From NCBI RefSeq assembly GCF_026242055.1, contig NZ_JAPJDL010000007.1, positions 100,984-164,983 of the forward strand: a stretch of 64,000 bases of DNA, written 5' to 3'. The stretch comes from Lentzea sp. NEAU-D7 (GTDB lineage: Bacteria > Actinomycetota > Actinomycetes > Mycobacteriales > Pseudonocardiaceae). Under the pieces are notes generated by a model. It was not told the DNA's origin and made no database searches. It saw only the letters and a list, made by a program, of their open reading frames with translations. The translations under genes and the position numbers were made by a program. Shown piece after piece: positions 37,363-46,999 of the stretch (position 1 is its first letter; every line of letters starts with the position of its first letter).

Positions 37363-37716
37363 GTGTCCAGCTTCTCCCTCGACGACATCCGCGCCGCCGC
37401 CGACCGCAAGTACGGCTCCACCGACATCACCGTGGGCGAGAAGACCGTGCGGCTGCTCAACCCGCTGCGGATGAAGAAGTCCCAGCGCGACAAGCTCATC
37501 GGCATCCAGAAGCAGATGGAGGCCGAGGCGGGCGAAGACGAGGAAGTCGACCAGGTGGCCGTCTTCCAGGAGGCGCTGCGCATCGTCGCGCAGAACTCAG
37601 CGCAGGCCAAGCTGCTCATCGACTCCATCGGCGACGACCTCGGCGTGCTGGCCGAGGTGTTCGAGCGCTACACGGAGGGCCAGTCCGTGGGGGAAGCCTC
37701 GTCCTCTGCCGCCTGA
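37363..37716 (+). CDS. Tail assembly chaperone, short form (gpG-like)
   Basis: 117 residues (MSSFSLDDIRAAADRKYGSTDITVGEKTVRLL..., RMKKSQRDKLIGIQKQMEAEAG, EVFERYTEGQSVGEASSSAA). It lies between tail tube and tape measure, the invariant place of the lambda G/GT pair. GTG 37363 is the start. It ends in TGA at 37714 unless ribosomes slip at 37689-37695. Confidence 0.82.
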   Translation: MSSFSLDDIRAAADRKYGSTDITVGEKTVRLLNPLRMKKSQRDKLIGIQKQMEAEAGEDEEVDQVAVFQEALRIVAQNSAQAKLLIDSIGDDLGVLAEVFERYTEGQSVGEASSSAA

Positions 37717-38093
37717 TCGACGACTACGGCCGGGGCCTGTACGCGGACCTGCGCTTCCACTACGGCATCGACCTGGTGGACGTGATCGAGTGCCGCGGAC
37801 CGGCTCCGGCCCTTGTCCTCGCTCTGGTGCAGAGGCTTCCCGACACCTCCATGACCGCCGCATTCGCCAACGGCGGCATGCAGCACTTCGGCTGGGGCGT
37901 CGACCGGCACATGCAGGCCGACACCTACGACGCCATCAACTTGCAGACCCGCGCGACCGGCAACTGGGGCAAGACGCCTCCGAAGTTCCCGGAATGGCCG
38001 CGCCCCCACGACAAGCCCAAGACCGCGCCCACGGCCGCCCCCAAGAAGCGCGTGAGCGTCGCGGATCTGCACGCGCGCATCTCCCGGAGGTAG
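37363..38093 (+). CDS. Tail assembly chaperone, -1 frameshift product (gpGT-like)
   Basis: GGGGGAA at 37689-37695 (codons GTG GGG GAA) allows a -1 slip that opens the overlapping frame: reading continues GGSLVLCRLIDDYGRG and goes on to 38093 (RVSVADLHARISRR). The downstream ORF has no start of its own and ends 3 bases before the tape-measure ATG. About 243 residues. Programmed -1 frameshifting at this locus is conserved across siphoviruses; the exact slip codons are inferred. Confidence 0.75.
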
Positions 38094-38096
38094 CCC

Positions 38097-41000
38097 ATGC
38101 CCGGCACTCAGATCATCGGCCGCGTGGCGGTCAAGGTCCTGCCGAACACGGACGAGTTCCGGCCCGACGCCGAGCGCCAGCTCAACGTCATCGAGAAGGC
38201 CCTGCGGGACGTCAAGGTCGTCATCAAGCCGAACCTCGACATGAGCGGCGTTGCGGCGCAGGCGCGCAAGGTGCGGGAGACCGCGGCCAAGCAGCTCGAC
38301 GCGATCACGCTGCGCGTGAAGATGGACGACCAGGGGTCGGTGCAGCGGGCCATCACGCGCCTGCGCGCCGAGCTGGACGCGCTGGATGAGAAGGAAATCA
38401 GGGTCAAGCTCGACCGCGCTGACCTGACGAGCAAGCTGGGTGCGCTGGAGAAGCAACTGGCCAGCATCGCCACACTGGACCTCAAGGTTCGGCCCGGCAG
38501 CGCGTCCTCTCTCCAGCGCGCCGTCGCCAAGATCGACGCCGAGTTGGAGAAGCTCGCCGAGATCGACCTCAAGGTCAAGATGGACAAGGCGTCGCTGGAG
38601 AAGGCCCGCAAGGACCTTCAGGCCCAACTCGACGCCGCGACCACCGTGTACCTCCGCGTCAACAAGGGCAGCGTCTCCTCGCTCCAGTCGACCATCTCGA
38701 AGATCGACGCCGAGCTGGAGAAGCTGCGCGAGGTCGAGATCAAGGTCAAGCCCGACCGCGCCTCGCTGGAGAAAGCCAAGGCGGAGCTGGAGCGCAACCT
38801 CAAGATCCACCAGGACCTGGAGCTGGCGGTCAACTACGCCAAGGCTGACGAGATCCGCAAGCGCGTCCAGGCACGCCTCGACGGCGTGAGCATCGCACCG
38901 ACCCTCGACCAGGCCGCGGTGCAGCGCACCATGCGCCAGATCGAGGCGCACGCCGAGAAGATCGAGCAGCTCAAGGCGCAGATCAAGCCCGAACTCGATT
39001 CCGTCGCCCGGCGCAAGCTGGAGCGCGAGATCGAGGAGATCGAGGACCGGATCAGCAACCTGACGGCCGAGATCCACACCGACGTCAACGCGCTGTCGGA
39101 GAAGGCGTCCAGGGCGAAGCTCGCCGCGATGACCCGCGCACGCCGCGTGGAGATCATCGTCGACATCAACAAGGCGTCGGCCGCGCGAGTGAGCGCCGTG
39201 CTCGCGTCGCTGTCCGGTGCCCGAGTCGCGGCCAACTGGATTCGCCAGCTCGGCCAGGCTCTGTCCGACCTGGACAAGAACGTCCCGATCATCGGCTCGA
39301 TCGCCCTCGCAATCGCGGGCCTGGCCGGCTGGGCGCTCACTGCCGTGAGCAACCTCTTCACGCTGTCGGCGTCGCTGGCGCAGATCGGCGGAGCGGCGCT
39401 CGCGCTGCCCGGCATCTTCGGCGGCATCGCGGTCGGAGTGGGCGTCGCCATCGCGGTCCTCAAGGACTTCAACGAGGTCCTCCCCGAGGTCAAGACTCGG
39501 CTGTCCAGCTTGCAGGACCAGCTCTCCGAGCGGTTCTGGAAGGTGGCCGAGGCGCCGATTCGCCGGCTGGTCGACGACCTGTTCCCCTCCCTGGAGAAGG
39601 GCGCCGGTCGCACCGCGGACGCGCTGGGCGGGTTCTTCGCCAACCTGTCCAACTCCCTGCGCAAGGCGCTCGGGGCGGACGTCCTGGGCGGCATGTTCGA
39701 CTCGCTGGTCGAGTCCATCCGCCTCGCCGGCAAGGGCACCGACGCCTACGCCGGAATCCTGGCCAAGCTCGGCACGGTCGGCTCGTCCTACCTGCCCCGG
39801 CTGGCGCAGTGGTTCGTCGACATCTCCCAGCGCCTGGACGACTTCCTCGGACAGGCGTCCGCTGACGGCCGACTCCAGACCTGGATCGACAACGGCATCC
39901 AGGCACTCGCCGACCTCGGCACGATCATCGTCCAAGTTGGACGGATCTTCCTCGGCATGACGAAGGCGGCCGAGGCCGCAGGCGGCTCCACCCTGAGCAC
40001 CCTCGCCGACAAGCTGACCCGGATCGCCGACATCGTCAACGGCGAGCGCTTCCAGAGCGGTATGACCGACGTCTTCCGCGCGGCGCACCAGGCGATGGAC
40101 CTCATCGCCACGATCTCGGGTCCCGCGGTTACGCGCCTGCTGGAGACGCTGGGCCGGACCCTCACGGCCATCCTTCCGGTGGTCGGCGAGGCGCTCGGCA
40201 CGCTGCTCGACAACGTCGCTACGGCCCTGAGTCATCCTGCCTTCCAGGGCGCGCTGGTGCTGATGTTCGAGGCGCTGCGCGACGCCCTGGCCGCACTGGG
40301 ACCCGCCTTCGGGCCGGTCGCTGTCGCGCTGGGCAAGCTGGCCATCCTCGTAGGCGAGATCGCCCGCGTCCTGGGGCCACTGGCGGCCGAGGTCCTCGGG
40401 ACCCTGGCTGAGGTCGTGATCCGGCTCGCGCCGAGCGTCACCCGGCTGGTCGGCGTCCTGGGCGACGGCCTGCTGCGGGTGACCGAGGCGCTGTCGCCGG
40501 TCCTGCTGCGTGTCGCCGACGCGCTCGCGCGAGCAGCCGACACGGCCTTGGTCCCGGCGCTCACGACCGCGATCAACGGTCTGGTGCCCGTCCTGGAGCG
40601 CCTGCTCCCGCTCATCGGCGACGCGCTCGTGACCGCGCTGACGTCGCTGACCTCCAGCGACCTGCTGCCGAAGCTCGCCGAGCTGTTCGTGCAGATGGTC
40701 GGCGTGTGGGGCGGCATGGTCGAGCGACTGCTGCCCGAGCTGGTCAAGCTGATCCCGCTCGTCGCCGACGCCCTCGCGCGGATCACGGAAGCGGTCACGC
40801 CGCTCCTGCCCGGCTTCGCCGAGCTGGCGACGCTCGCGAGCGAGACCCTCGTTCCCGCGTTCGTCGCGTTCGCGCTGGAGGTTCTGCCAGCGCTGGTCGG
40901 TGCCATCGTCAAGGTGGCCGAGGTCATCGCTCCGATGGTCTCGAAGGGCGCCGAGGCCGCGCGCGTCTTCCGCGAGGATGTCCTGCCCGCGGCACGCCTG

Positions 41001-41852
41001 CTGGCGTCCTTCCTCGGCGAAAATCTCGCGTCTGTCCTAACTGGACTGGCCGATGTCTTCTCTGGCGCCTTCGTTGCCATGAAGGGATCTTGGGACGTCT
41101 TCGCCGGATTCTTGACGGCGGACTGGGATCGAGTCTGGCGCGGGATCAAGGAAATCGGTCAGGGAATCTGGTCCATGATCACCGGCACCTTCGCCACGTT
41201 CATGGGCGTGAACCTGTTGGCGCCCTTGACAAGCGGCCTCGGCAAGATGCGGGAGCTGTGGTCTTCCGGCTGGGAGGACATGCGTCAGAAGTCGCGTGAC
41301 GCCTGGCGGTTGATGGCAGACGCAGCTCGTGACGGCGTGAACAGCGTCATCGACTGGGTTCGGGGTATCCCGGACCGCATCGTCGCGGCGCTCGGGCCGC
41401 TCGGCCAGCTCCTCGTCGACGCCGGACACAAGGTGATCGACGGCTTCCTCGCAGGCCTACGGAGCGCCTTCGGGCGGGTGAAGGCCGCGCTCGCCGAGCT
41501 GACCGCGCTCCTGCCCGACTGGAAGGGACCGGCTCCTCGCGACCGGACCATCCTGCGCGGCGCCGGCCAGCTCGTCATCGACGGCTTCATCGACGGCCTC
41601 GAATCGCGTTACGACGCGGTCCGGAAGTCGTTGCGGGGCCTCACCGACGACGTGGCCGACACCGACTTCGCCATCCCTGGAGTGGACGCCCCTGGCGTCT
41701 CGCGACGGGCGGCGGGGCTGGCGGACGGCGCGCTGGCGGGCAGCAGGGAGGGCGCCCAGAAGGTTCTCAACTACTACGCGGCCCCCGGCTCGTCCATCTC
41801 CTCCGAGGAGGACCTGTTCGCAGCCGCCGGTCGCGCAAGGATGGGCTGGTAA
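38097..41852 (+). CDS. Tape measure protein
   Basis: 1,251 residues, setting tail length and probably helping DNA entry. The N-terminal third is long coiled coil with repeated IDAELEKLxE(I/V)xxKVKxDRASLEKA units (about residues 60-330). A hydrophobic middle follows (about 400-460, GSIALAIAGLAGWALTAV and IFGGIAVGVGVAIAVL), then a long Ala/Leu-rich helical part and a C-terminal segment with GQLVIDGFIDGLESRYD. ATG 38097 directly follows the frameshifted chaperone. The length corresponds to a tail of roughly 190 nm by the usual 0.15 nm per residue rule. Confidence 0.92.
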   Translation: MPGTQIIGRVAVKVLPNTDEFRPDAERQLNVIEKALRDVKVVIKPNLDMSGVAAQARKVRETAAKQLDAITLRVKMDDQGSVQRAITRLRAELDALDEKEIRVKLDRADLTSKLGALEKQLASIATLDLKVRPGSASSLQRAVAKIDAELEKLAEIDLKVKMDKASLEKARKDLQAQLDAATTVYLRVNKGSVSSLQSTISKIDAELEKLREVEIKVKPDRASLEKAKAELERNLKIHQDLELAVNYAKADEIRKRVQARLDGVSIAPTLDQAAVQRTMRQIEAHAEKIEQLKAQIKPELDSVARRKLEREIEEIEDRISNLTAEIHTDVNALSEKASRAKLAAMTRARRVEIIVDINKASAARVSAVLASLSGARVAANWIRQLGQALSDLDKNVPIIGSIALAIAGLAGWALTAVSNLFTLSASLAQIGGAALALPGIFGGIAVGVGVAIAVLKDFNEVLPEVKTRLSSLQDQLSERFWKVAEAPIRRLVDDLFPSLEKGAGRTADALGGFFANLSNSLRKALGADVLGGMFDSLVESIRLAGKGTDAYAGILAKLGTVGSSYLPRLAQWFVDISQRLDDFLGQASADGRLQTWIDNGIQALADLGTIIVQVGRIFLGMTKAAEAAGGSTLSTLADKLTRIADIVNGERFQSGMTDVFRAAHQAMDLIATISGPAVTRLLETLGRTLTAILPVVGEALGTLLDNVATALSHPAFQGALVLMFEALRDALAALGPAFGPVAVALGKLAILVGEIARVLGPLAAEVLGTLAEVVIRLAPSVTRLVGVLGDGLLRVTEALSPVLLRVADALARAADTALVPALTTAINGLVPVLERLLPLIGDALVTALTSLTSSDLLPKLAELFVQMVGVWGGMVERLLPELVKLIPLVADALARITEAVTPLLPGFAELATLASETLVPAFVAFALEVLPALVGAIVKVAEVIAPMVSKGAEAARVFREDVLPAARLLASFLGENLASVLTGLADVFSGAFVAMKGSWDVFAGFLTADWDRVWRGIKEIGQGIWSMITGTFATFMGVNLLAPLTSGLGKMRELWSSGWEDMRQKSRDAWRLMADAARDGVNSVIDWVRGIPDRIVAALGPLGQLLVDAGHKVIDGFLAGLRSAFGRVKAALAELTALLPDWKGPAPRDRTILRGAGQLVIDGFIDGLESRYDAVRKSLRGLTDDVADTDFAIPGVDAPGVSRRAAGLADGALAGSREGAQKVLNYYAAPGSSISSEEDLFAAAGRARMGW

Positions 41853-42713
41853 GTGCCACGACTGCAACTCGAATCCACAGTGGACGTCTTCGACCTCGAC
41901 GACGCACTGCGCAAGGGAAGGGGGGTCCAGGCCCTGTCCGGTGTGACCGGGCTGGGCCTGCCCCCGGTCTCCGTGCAGTGGCTCAGCGGTGCGGGTGACG
42001 GCGCGATCTACCGCGGCCGGCGCGTCCTGCCGCGCGACATCGACCTGCCCCTGCTGCTCGAAGCTCCCGACCGCGCGGAGCTACAGCGCCTCGTGAATCG
42101 GCTGGCGGTCATGCTGGCCGAGCCGTGCACGCTGCGCTGGGTCGAGGACGACGGCACCTCGTGGACCACCAGCGTGGTCCGCGTAGGAGGCGGCGACTAC
42201 GGCTTCGGCGTGGACACGATCGGCGAGACCGACCTGCTGATCGTGATCACGCTCCGAGCCGGAAACCCGTTCTTCACCTACAGCGTGCCGACGCGCAAGA
42301 TGATCGGCGAGCAGGCCGTGATCCGCGGCCTGCTCGCGGGCAGCCTCACGACCATGAACGTGGCCTCCAGCCAGGCCATCGGCCAGATCCAGTTGGAGAA
42401 CTCTGGCGACGCCAGCTCGTTCCCCGTCTGGGAGATCGTCGGCCCCGGCCGCGACTTCAAGGCCACTTCGCCGACCGGCGAAGTGCTGTACTGGCGCGGC
42501 GTCCTCGGCGTCGGCGAAAGCCTGTTCCTCGACGCCAGCCTGGGCACAGTCGTGGACAACCTCGGGCGCAATCGCTACGGCGAGCTGGCGCCGGCCCCTC
42601 GCTTCTGGGGCATCCCTCCCGGCACGACCACCGCGACGGTGAGCCTGGAGGACGTCATCCCCGAGTCGCGAATCCTGTGCACCTGGCGACCCCGGAAGTG
42701 GATGGTGATCTAG
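41853..42713 (+). CDS. Distal tail protein (Dit-like minor tail protein)
   Basis: 286 residues (VPRLQLESTVDVFDLDDALRKG..., SVQWLSGAGDGAIYRGRRVLPRDIDLPLLLE, RLAVMLAEPCTLRWVEDDGTSW, NPFFTYSVPTRKM). The Dit-type order of N-terminal ring domain then beta-galectin-like domain fits, as does its place right after the tape measure. GTG 41853 abuts the tape-measure stop; its own stop overlaps the next GTG. Confidence 0.75.
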   Translation: MPRLQLESTVDVFDLDDALRKGRGVQALSGVTGLGLPPVSVQWLSGAGDGAIYRGRRVLPRDIDLPLLLEAPDRAELQRLVNRLAVMLAEPCTLRWVEDDGTSWTTSVVRVGGGDYGFGVDTIGETDLLIVITLRAGNPFFTYSVPTRKMIGEQAVIRGLLAGSLTTMNVASSQAIGQIQLENSGDASSFPVWEIVGPGRDFKATSPTGEVLYWRGVLGVGESLFLDASLGTVVDNLGRNRYGELAPAPRFWGIPPGTTTATVSLEDVIPESRILCTWRPRKWMVI

Positions 42714-43930
42714 TGCGGCTCGCCGATCTCACGGTCGAGGTACGCAACCGGGACCTGTCGCGCCTGGGCCTCATCCGGCCCGAGGAGCTGAACCTCCGGA
42801 TCGAGGGCGAGCACAACGGGATCGGCGTCTGGAAGCTGGAGCTGCCCGCGGAGCACCCGCTCGCGGGCGCCCTCGGTCAGCCCGGCGCCGGGATCATCGT
42901 CACCGGCCCGCAGGACATCCTGATGTCCGGCCCCACGGTCAGCCCGGTCACGGTCACCTCCGCCAACGACACCGCGGGCATGGTCAGCTTCGAGGGCGTG
43001 TCGGACTCCGTGGTGCTCGCCGACATGCTGGCCTGGCCTCAGCCGTCGAATCCGGACCCAACTACACAGACTGCCTCGCACGACGTGCGCCAGGGCGACG
43101 CCGAGAGCGTCATCCACGGCTACGTCAACGCCAACTGTGGACCTGGCGCACCGGCCGCGCGACGCAAGTCCCGGCTGCGCATGGGCTCCAACCTCGCGCG
43201 CGGCCCCCGCGTCAAGAAGTCGGCCCGCTTCCCCGTGCTCGGCGCGCTGGTCTCCGAGATCGCCGTGATGGCGGGCCTGGGGTTCCGCGTGGTGCAGCGT
43301 GGGGACGAGCTGGTGTTCGAGACCTACCAGGTGATCGACCGCAGCATGGACATCCGCCTGGACGTCCTCAACGGCACACTGGCCTCGCAGTCCGTCGCCA
43401 TCGCAGCCCCCGGCGTCACGCGCGTGATCGTAGGCGGCCAGGGCGAGCTCGAAAACCGCGACTTCCTCGCGGCCACCACGCCGGAAGCCGTCGAGGCGGA
43501 ACAGGACTGGGGCCGGCGGATCGAACGGTTCGTCGACCAGCGCCAGACCGACGACCCTGACGAGTACCAGCAGGCCGCTGACGAGGTCCTCGCCGAAGAG
43601 GGCTTCACAGCCGTCGCCATGCGCGCGGTGCCCACCGACGACAGCACGATGCGCTTCGGCGTCGACTGGTACCTGGGCGACCGCGTCTCAGCCGTCGTCG
43701 GCTCGGGCGAGGTGACGGCCGTCGCGACCGGCTACGTGCTCGCGGTCGGCGCGACCGGCGTGCAGCTCGGCGCGATCCTCGGCGACCCGAGGCAGTTCGA
43801 CCGCAACGAGACGCTGAACCGGCGCCTGGAGGATGCGCGCAAGCGCATCAGCGCCCTGGAGCGCAACGCAGAGATCGGAACGACGGCCGCGGACGACGCG
43901 GCGGTCATGAGCCTCATGGGGGTGTGGTAG
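42713..43930 (+). CDS. Tail-tip protein, Siphovirus ReqiPepy6 Gp37-like
   Basis: 405 residues starting VRLADLTVEVRNRDLSRLG at GTG 42713. The sequence ELNLRIEGEHNGIGVWKLELP, SRLRMGSNLARGPRVKKSARF and RVIVGGQGELENRDFL, EDWGRRIERFVDQRQTDDPDEY is typical of the ReqiPepy6 Gp37-like family, a baseplate/tail-hub component in actinophages. The C-terminal coiled region (NRRLEDARKRISALERN) may trimerise. Confidence 0.75.
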   Translation: MRLADLTVEVRNRDLSRLGLIRPEELNLRIEGEHNGIGVWKLELPAEHPLAGALGQPGAGIIVTGPQDILMSGPTVSPVTVTSANDTAGMVSFEGVSDSVVLADMLAWPQPSNPDPTTQTASHDVRQGDAESVIHGYVNANCGPGAPAARRKSRLRMGSNLARGPRVKKSARFPVLGALVSEIAVMAGLGFRVVQRGDELVFETYQVIDRSMDIRLDVLNGTLASQSVAIAAPGVTRVIVGGQGELENRDFLAATTPEAVEAEQDWGRRIERFVDQRQTDDPDEYQQAADEVLAEEGFTAVAMRAVPTDDSTMRFGVDWYLGDRVSAVVGSGEVTAVATGYVLAVGATGVQLGAILGDPRQFDRNETLNRRLEDARKRISALERNAEIGTTAADDAAVMSLMGVW

Positions 43931-43933
43931 CTC

Positions 43934-44254
43934 GTGGCGGTGACGCCGAAGACCTTTGTTCGCGAGGAACTCGGGAACGAGTACGGCGAGGTCGTTGCAA
44001 CGGTGCCGGCAGGCAAGCGCTGGGTGTTGACCAGTCTGCTGCTCTCCAACTCCAGGACGGGAAGCGAGTCCGCGAGCGCCAACTTCCTGATGCTGGAGGA
44101 CGTGTTCGTTCTCCACAACCTCAAGCTCAGTCCCGGCGGAGTTTTCACGCTCGACTGCGCGCAGGTCCTTGAAGCGGGCCAGCGCATCCAAGCATGGGCC
44201 GATGGGAACTACGGCGCGGCGCTGCACGCCTGCGGCGTGGAGATGGAGGCCTGA
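43934..44254 (+). CDS. Minor tail protein, unknown function, 106 aa
   Basis: Beta-rich (GKRWVLTSLLLSNSRTG, FVLHNLKLSPGGVFTLDCA), suggesting a small jelly-roll or adaptor domain of the tail tip. GTG 43934. The stop overlaps the next ATG. No named family recognised. Confidence 0.6.
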   Translation: MAVTPKTFVREELGNEYGEVVATVPAGKRWVLTSLLLSNSRTGSESASANFLMLEDVFVLHNLKLSPGGVFTLDCAQVLEAGQRIQAWADGNYGAALHACGVEMEA

Positions 44255-45021
44255 TGGGACACCAGTTCCTCAACAACGGCCCGGACCCAGCGCTGCACGC
44301 CATCAGGGTCCAATTCGGAATGACCGGCGGCGGCGTCAAGACAGTGGCCTGGGACCGCAGCGTCCGATGGTCATACGACTTCCGGGTCTACGCGCACGGC
44401 TACCACCCGATGCTGGTCACCGACACGTCGTGGTGGATTCGGATGCCACCGGACGGCACGGTCATCCCCAGCGCCGTTCCGGGCGGCGACAGCGTCACCG
44501 TCACAGGTGGCCGAATCCCGATGGGGAACTACACCACGCTCTGGTACGTGCTTCCCATCGGCACGAACGGCGACACCTACCCCGACAACTTCCGCATCAC
44601 CAGCGCCGACGACTACGACACCATCTGGGAGATCCCGTCCCACTGGGTCATGATCGTCACCCGCAACGACTCCGGCGGGGGAAGTGCCCATGTTCGCTGG
44701 GGCACAGGCGAAATCGACGACTGCTGGGAACCTCTCACCCTGCTGAACGGGTGGGTCAACTACGGCGAGGAGTGGGCCACCGCCCAGTACCGCAAAGGCC
44801 CAAGCTCGCTAGTGGAAGTGCGCGGCCTTGTTCGCTCAGGCAGCGCCGGTCACATCACAACCCTCCCGATCGGCTGCCGTCCCTCGGCGACCCACCTGAC
44901 CGTTCAGAACATGGGTGACACCTTCAACCGGGTCGATATCCGCGCCAACGGCGAGATCCACCGCATGAATGCCGGCAATAGCTGGCTGACGATCAATGCG
45001 ACTTTCTTCGCCGACCAGTAG
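44254..45021 (+). CDS. Minor tail protein, unknown function, 255 aa
   Basis: It starts MGHQFLNNGPDPALHAIRVQ at ATG 44254 (TGATG overlap). Beta-rich throughout with many Trp, Tyr and Gly (WDRSVRWSYDFRVYAHGYHP, SSWWIRMPPDGTVIPS, NYGEEWATAQYRKGPSS), as in receptor-binding or carbohydrate-binding tail proteins. No catalytic motif seen. Could be a host-surface adhesin. Confidence 0.58.
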   Translation: MGHQFLNNGPDPALHAIRVQFGMTGGGVKTVAWDRSVRWSYDFRVYAHGYHPMLVTDTSWWIRMPPDGTVIPSAVPGGDSVTVTGGRIPMGNYTTLWYVLPIGTNGDTYPDNFRITSADDYDTIWEIPSHWVMIVTRNDSGGGSAHVRWGTGEIDDCWEPLTLLNGWVNYGEEWATAQYRKGPSSLVEVRGLVRSGSAGHITTLPIGCRPSATHLTVQNMGDTFNRVDIRANGEIHRMNAGNSWLTINATFFADQ

Positions 45022-45030
45022 GAGGCGCCA

Positions 45031-45273
45031 GTGACAACCCCGAACGCGAGCGCAGCCCCAGGGGTACCGCTGCGCATGCTCGGCTGGGAATACGACCAAG
45101 CCGCGGACATGATCCTCGGCATCTTCACCGACGCCCCAAAGGTCGACGACCCCAACCCGGCGGCCTTCCAGCCCGCGCTGCGCTACGTCGTGGCCCTGGC
45201 GGTCATCGCCAGCGAGATTCACCCGCTCGACGAGCAGCCGGCAGACCCGGCGCCCGAGCCGGACCCCGCCTAG
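45031..45273 (+). CDS. Small tail-region protein, 80 aa
   Basis: Helical (RMLGWEYDQAADMILGIFTD, PALRYVVALAVIASEIHP) with a Pro/Asp tail. GTG 45031 follows GGAGG. It sits between tail-tip genes and the fibre gene, followed by a strong hairpin. Function unknown. Confidence 0.55.
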   Translation: MTTPNASAAPGVPLRMLGWEYDQAADMILGIFTDAPKVDDPNPAAFQPALRYVVALAVIASEIHPLDEQPADPAPEPDPA

Positions 45274-45287
45274 CTCTCCGTCTCCCG

Positions 45288-45319
45288 AAGCCCCCTGTGC
45301 CACGCCGCACAGGGGGCTT
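45288..45319 (+). terminator. Hairpin before the tail-fibre gene
   Basis: A 13-bp perfect stem, AAGCCCCCTGTGC (45288-45300) with GCACAGGGGGCTT (45307-45319), then CCCC. Likely separates the tail-tip and fibre transcripts. Confidence 0.6.
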
Positions 45320-45345
45320 CCCCGTGCCCGCAGGAGGCCGCCCCC

Positions 45346-46635
45346 GTGGCAGTCAGCTCGTACCCGTTCGACAACCAGTCCACCACCGAATCCCAGTACA
45401 GCCACCTCTTCCGCGAACTCCAGGACTCCGGCGTCGTGGACAGCGCGAGCGGCTCGGCCTTCTCGGTCAGCGCCGACGCGGGCGGCATGTACGTCAACGT
45501 TCAGCCCGGAACGGCCATCGTCCGCGGGCACGTCGTGGTCTCCACGAGCGTGGAGCAGGTCCCGATTCCCGCAGCCGAATCGGCCTCGCGCTCTGACCGC
45601 GTCGTGCTGCGCCTCGACCCGAGCCAGAACGAGATCAGCCTGGAGGTCGTCAAGGGCGAGCCGGGCGCAGGCGCCCCGCCGCTCACGCAGACCGACAGCG
45701 GCATCTTCGAGCTGAGCCTGAGCCGTATTCCCGTACCGACCGGCACCACGAACATCGGCACGACCGTGCCTCAGGACGAGAGGCAGTTCACGGGCGGCCG
45801 TGTCCGCGTCTGGCGTACCGAGACCCGCCCGGCCTCGCCGCGGCTGGGCACGCTGGGCCTCAACCTCTCGACCGGCCGCTGGGAGTGGCACAACGGCTCG
45901 GGCTGGGTCGACCTCGCCCCGGTCATCGTGTGGAGCACGATCGAGGGCAAGCCGGCGACCTTCGCCCCCGCTCCACACCGCCACCACTGGAACGACCTCG
46001 ACGGCGTGCCCAGCTCGTTCACCCCGTCCGCGCACACCCACACCTGGGACAGCGTGAGCGGCAAGCCCTCCTCGTTCCCGCCCTCCGGCCACACGCACGG
46101 CAAGGGCGACATCACCGGCCTCCAGGGCGACCTGGACTACCTGTGGAACAACAAGAGCTGGGCCGACCACGGCCACGGCAACTACGCGGTCTGGGGGCAC
46201 CGGCACGGCGGCGGTGAGATCGACGGCCACGTCAACCGCGCCTGGGGCACCGACCGCGTCCACACCAACGGACCCGGCCCCGGCCCGTGGTTCGCGGCCT
46301 GGGTCGACGGCAACCGCAACTTCTGCCAGAACACCTCGGCTCGGCGGTTCAAGGAGAACATCCGCGACTACTGGATCGAGCCCGAGCGCGTGCTCGCGCT
46401 GCGTCCGCGGGTCTACGACCGCAAGAACACCGACCACAAGAACGAACTCGGCCTCATCGCCGAGGAGGTCGACCAGACGCTGCCGGAGATCGTCCAGCGC
46501 AACGAGGACGGCGTGATCATGTCCCTGCGCTACGACCTGCTCGGCGTCGCCCTCCTCTCGGTCGTGCAGGAGCAGGAGAACCGCATCGAGCGCCTGGAGC
46601 TGCTCGTGCACCAACTCAAGGAGCGTGGCGCGTGA
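45346..46635 (+). CDS. Tail fibre/spike with C-terminal S74-type intramolecular chaperone
   Basis: 429 residues. The N-terminal half is a virion-attached beta domain (VAVSSYPFDNQSTTESQYSH, SASGSAFSVSADAGGMYVNV). A His-rich collagen-like/triple-beta section follows (APHRHHWNDLDGVPSSFTPS, HTHTWDSVSGKPSSF). The C-terminal about 90 residues show the endosialidase-type S74 pattern: SARRFKENIRDYWIEPERVL, RKNTDHKNELGLIAEEVDQ, YDLLGVALLSVVQEQ. Such domains help trimer folding and are usually self-cleaved. Host recognition is the likely role. Confidence 0.82.
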   Translation: MAVSSYPFDNQSTTESQYSHLFRELQDSGVVDSASGSAFSVSADAGGMYVNVQPGTAIVRGHVVVSTSVEQVPIPAAESASRSDRVVLRLDPSQNEISLEVVKGEPGAGAPPLTQTDSGIFELSLSRIPVPTGTTNIGTTVPQDERQFTGGRVRVWRTETRPASPRLGTLGLNLSTGRWEWHNGSGWVDLAPVIVWSTIEGKPATFAPAPHRHHWNDLDGVPSSFTPSAHTHTWDSVSGKPSSFPPSGHTHGKGDITGLQGDLDYLWNNKSWADHGHGNYAVWGHRHGGGEIDGHVNRAWGTDRVHTNGPGPGPWFAAWVDGNRNFCQNTSARRFKENIRDYWIEPERVLALRPRVYDRKNTDHKNELGLIAEEVDQTLPEIVQRNEDGVIMSLRYDLLGVALLSVVQEQENRIERLELLVHQLKERGA

Positions 46636-46979
46636 GCGACCCCGTCATCGTTGCCCTGATCACCTCAGGCCTGGGCTTCCTCGGCGTCGTCGCCGGACTG
46701 CTCCGCAAGACGGACAAGAAGCTCACCGCAGTCCAGACCGACACAGCCGCAGCCCGCGCGCAGGTCCAGAACAGCCACTCGACCAACCTGCGCGACGACG
46801 TGGACAAGGTCATCGCCCGCCTGGACGCCGTCCTCGCCGGGCAGGCCCGCCACGACGAGGCGCTGCGCGAGCACGGCCAGGAGATCAGCGGCCTTGCCCG
46901 CGACCTGTCCCACGAGCGCGCCGAGCGCCTGGCTGTGTCCGAGCGCCTCGACCGACACATCGACAACACCGGGCGCTAA
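46632..46979 (+). CDS. Membrane-anchored coiled-coil protein (DUF2746-like), lysis region
   Basis: 115 residues starting VSDPVIVALITSGLGFLGVVAGLL at GTG 46632, which overlaps the fibre stop. One N-terminal membrane helix, then a cytoplasmic coiled coil (DDVDKVIARLDAVLAGQ..., RDLSHERAERLAVSERLDRH). It resembles the DUF2746 phage proteins next to holins. Its role in lysis is not proven. Confidence 0.68.
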   Translation: MSDPVIVALITSGLGFLGVVAGLLRKTDKKLTAVQTDTAAARAQVQNSHSTNLRDDVDKVIARLDAVLAGQARHDEALREHGQEISGLARDLSHERAERLAVSERLDRHIDNTGR

Positions 46980-46999
46980 CCCCGCCCGCCCTCATCCCC

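Noticed and set aside
37668..40235. An 855-codon open frame antisense to the tape measure gene
   Set aside because: Caused by the repetitive coiled-coil coding sequence on the other strand; no phage homology recognised.
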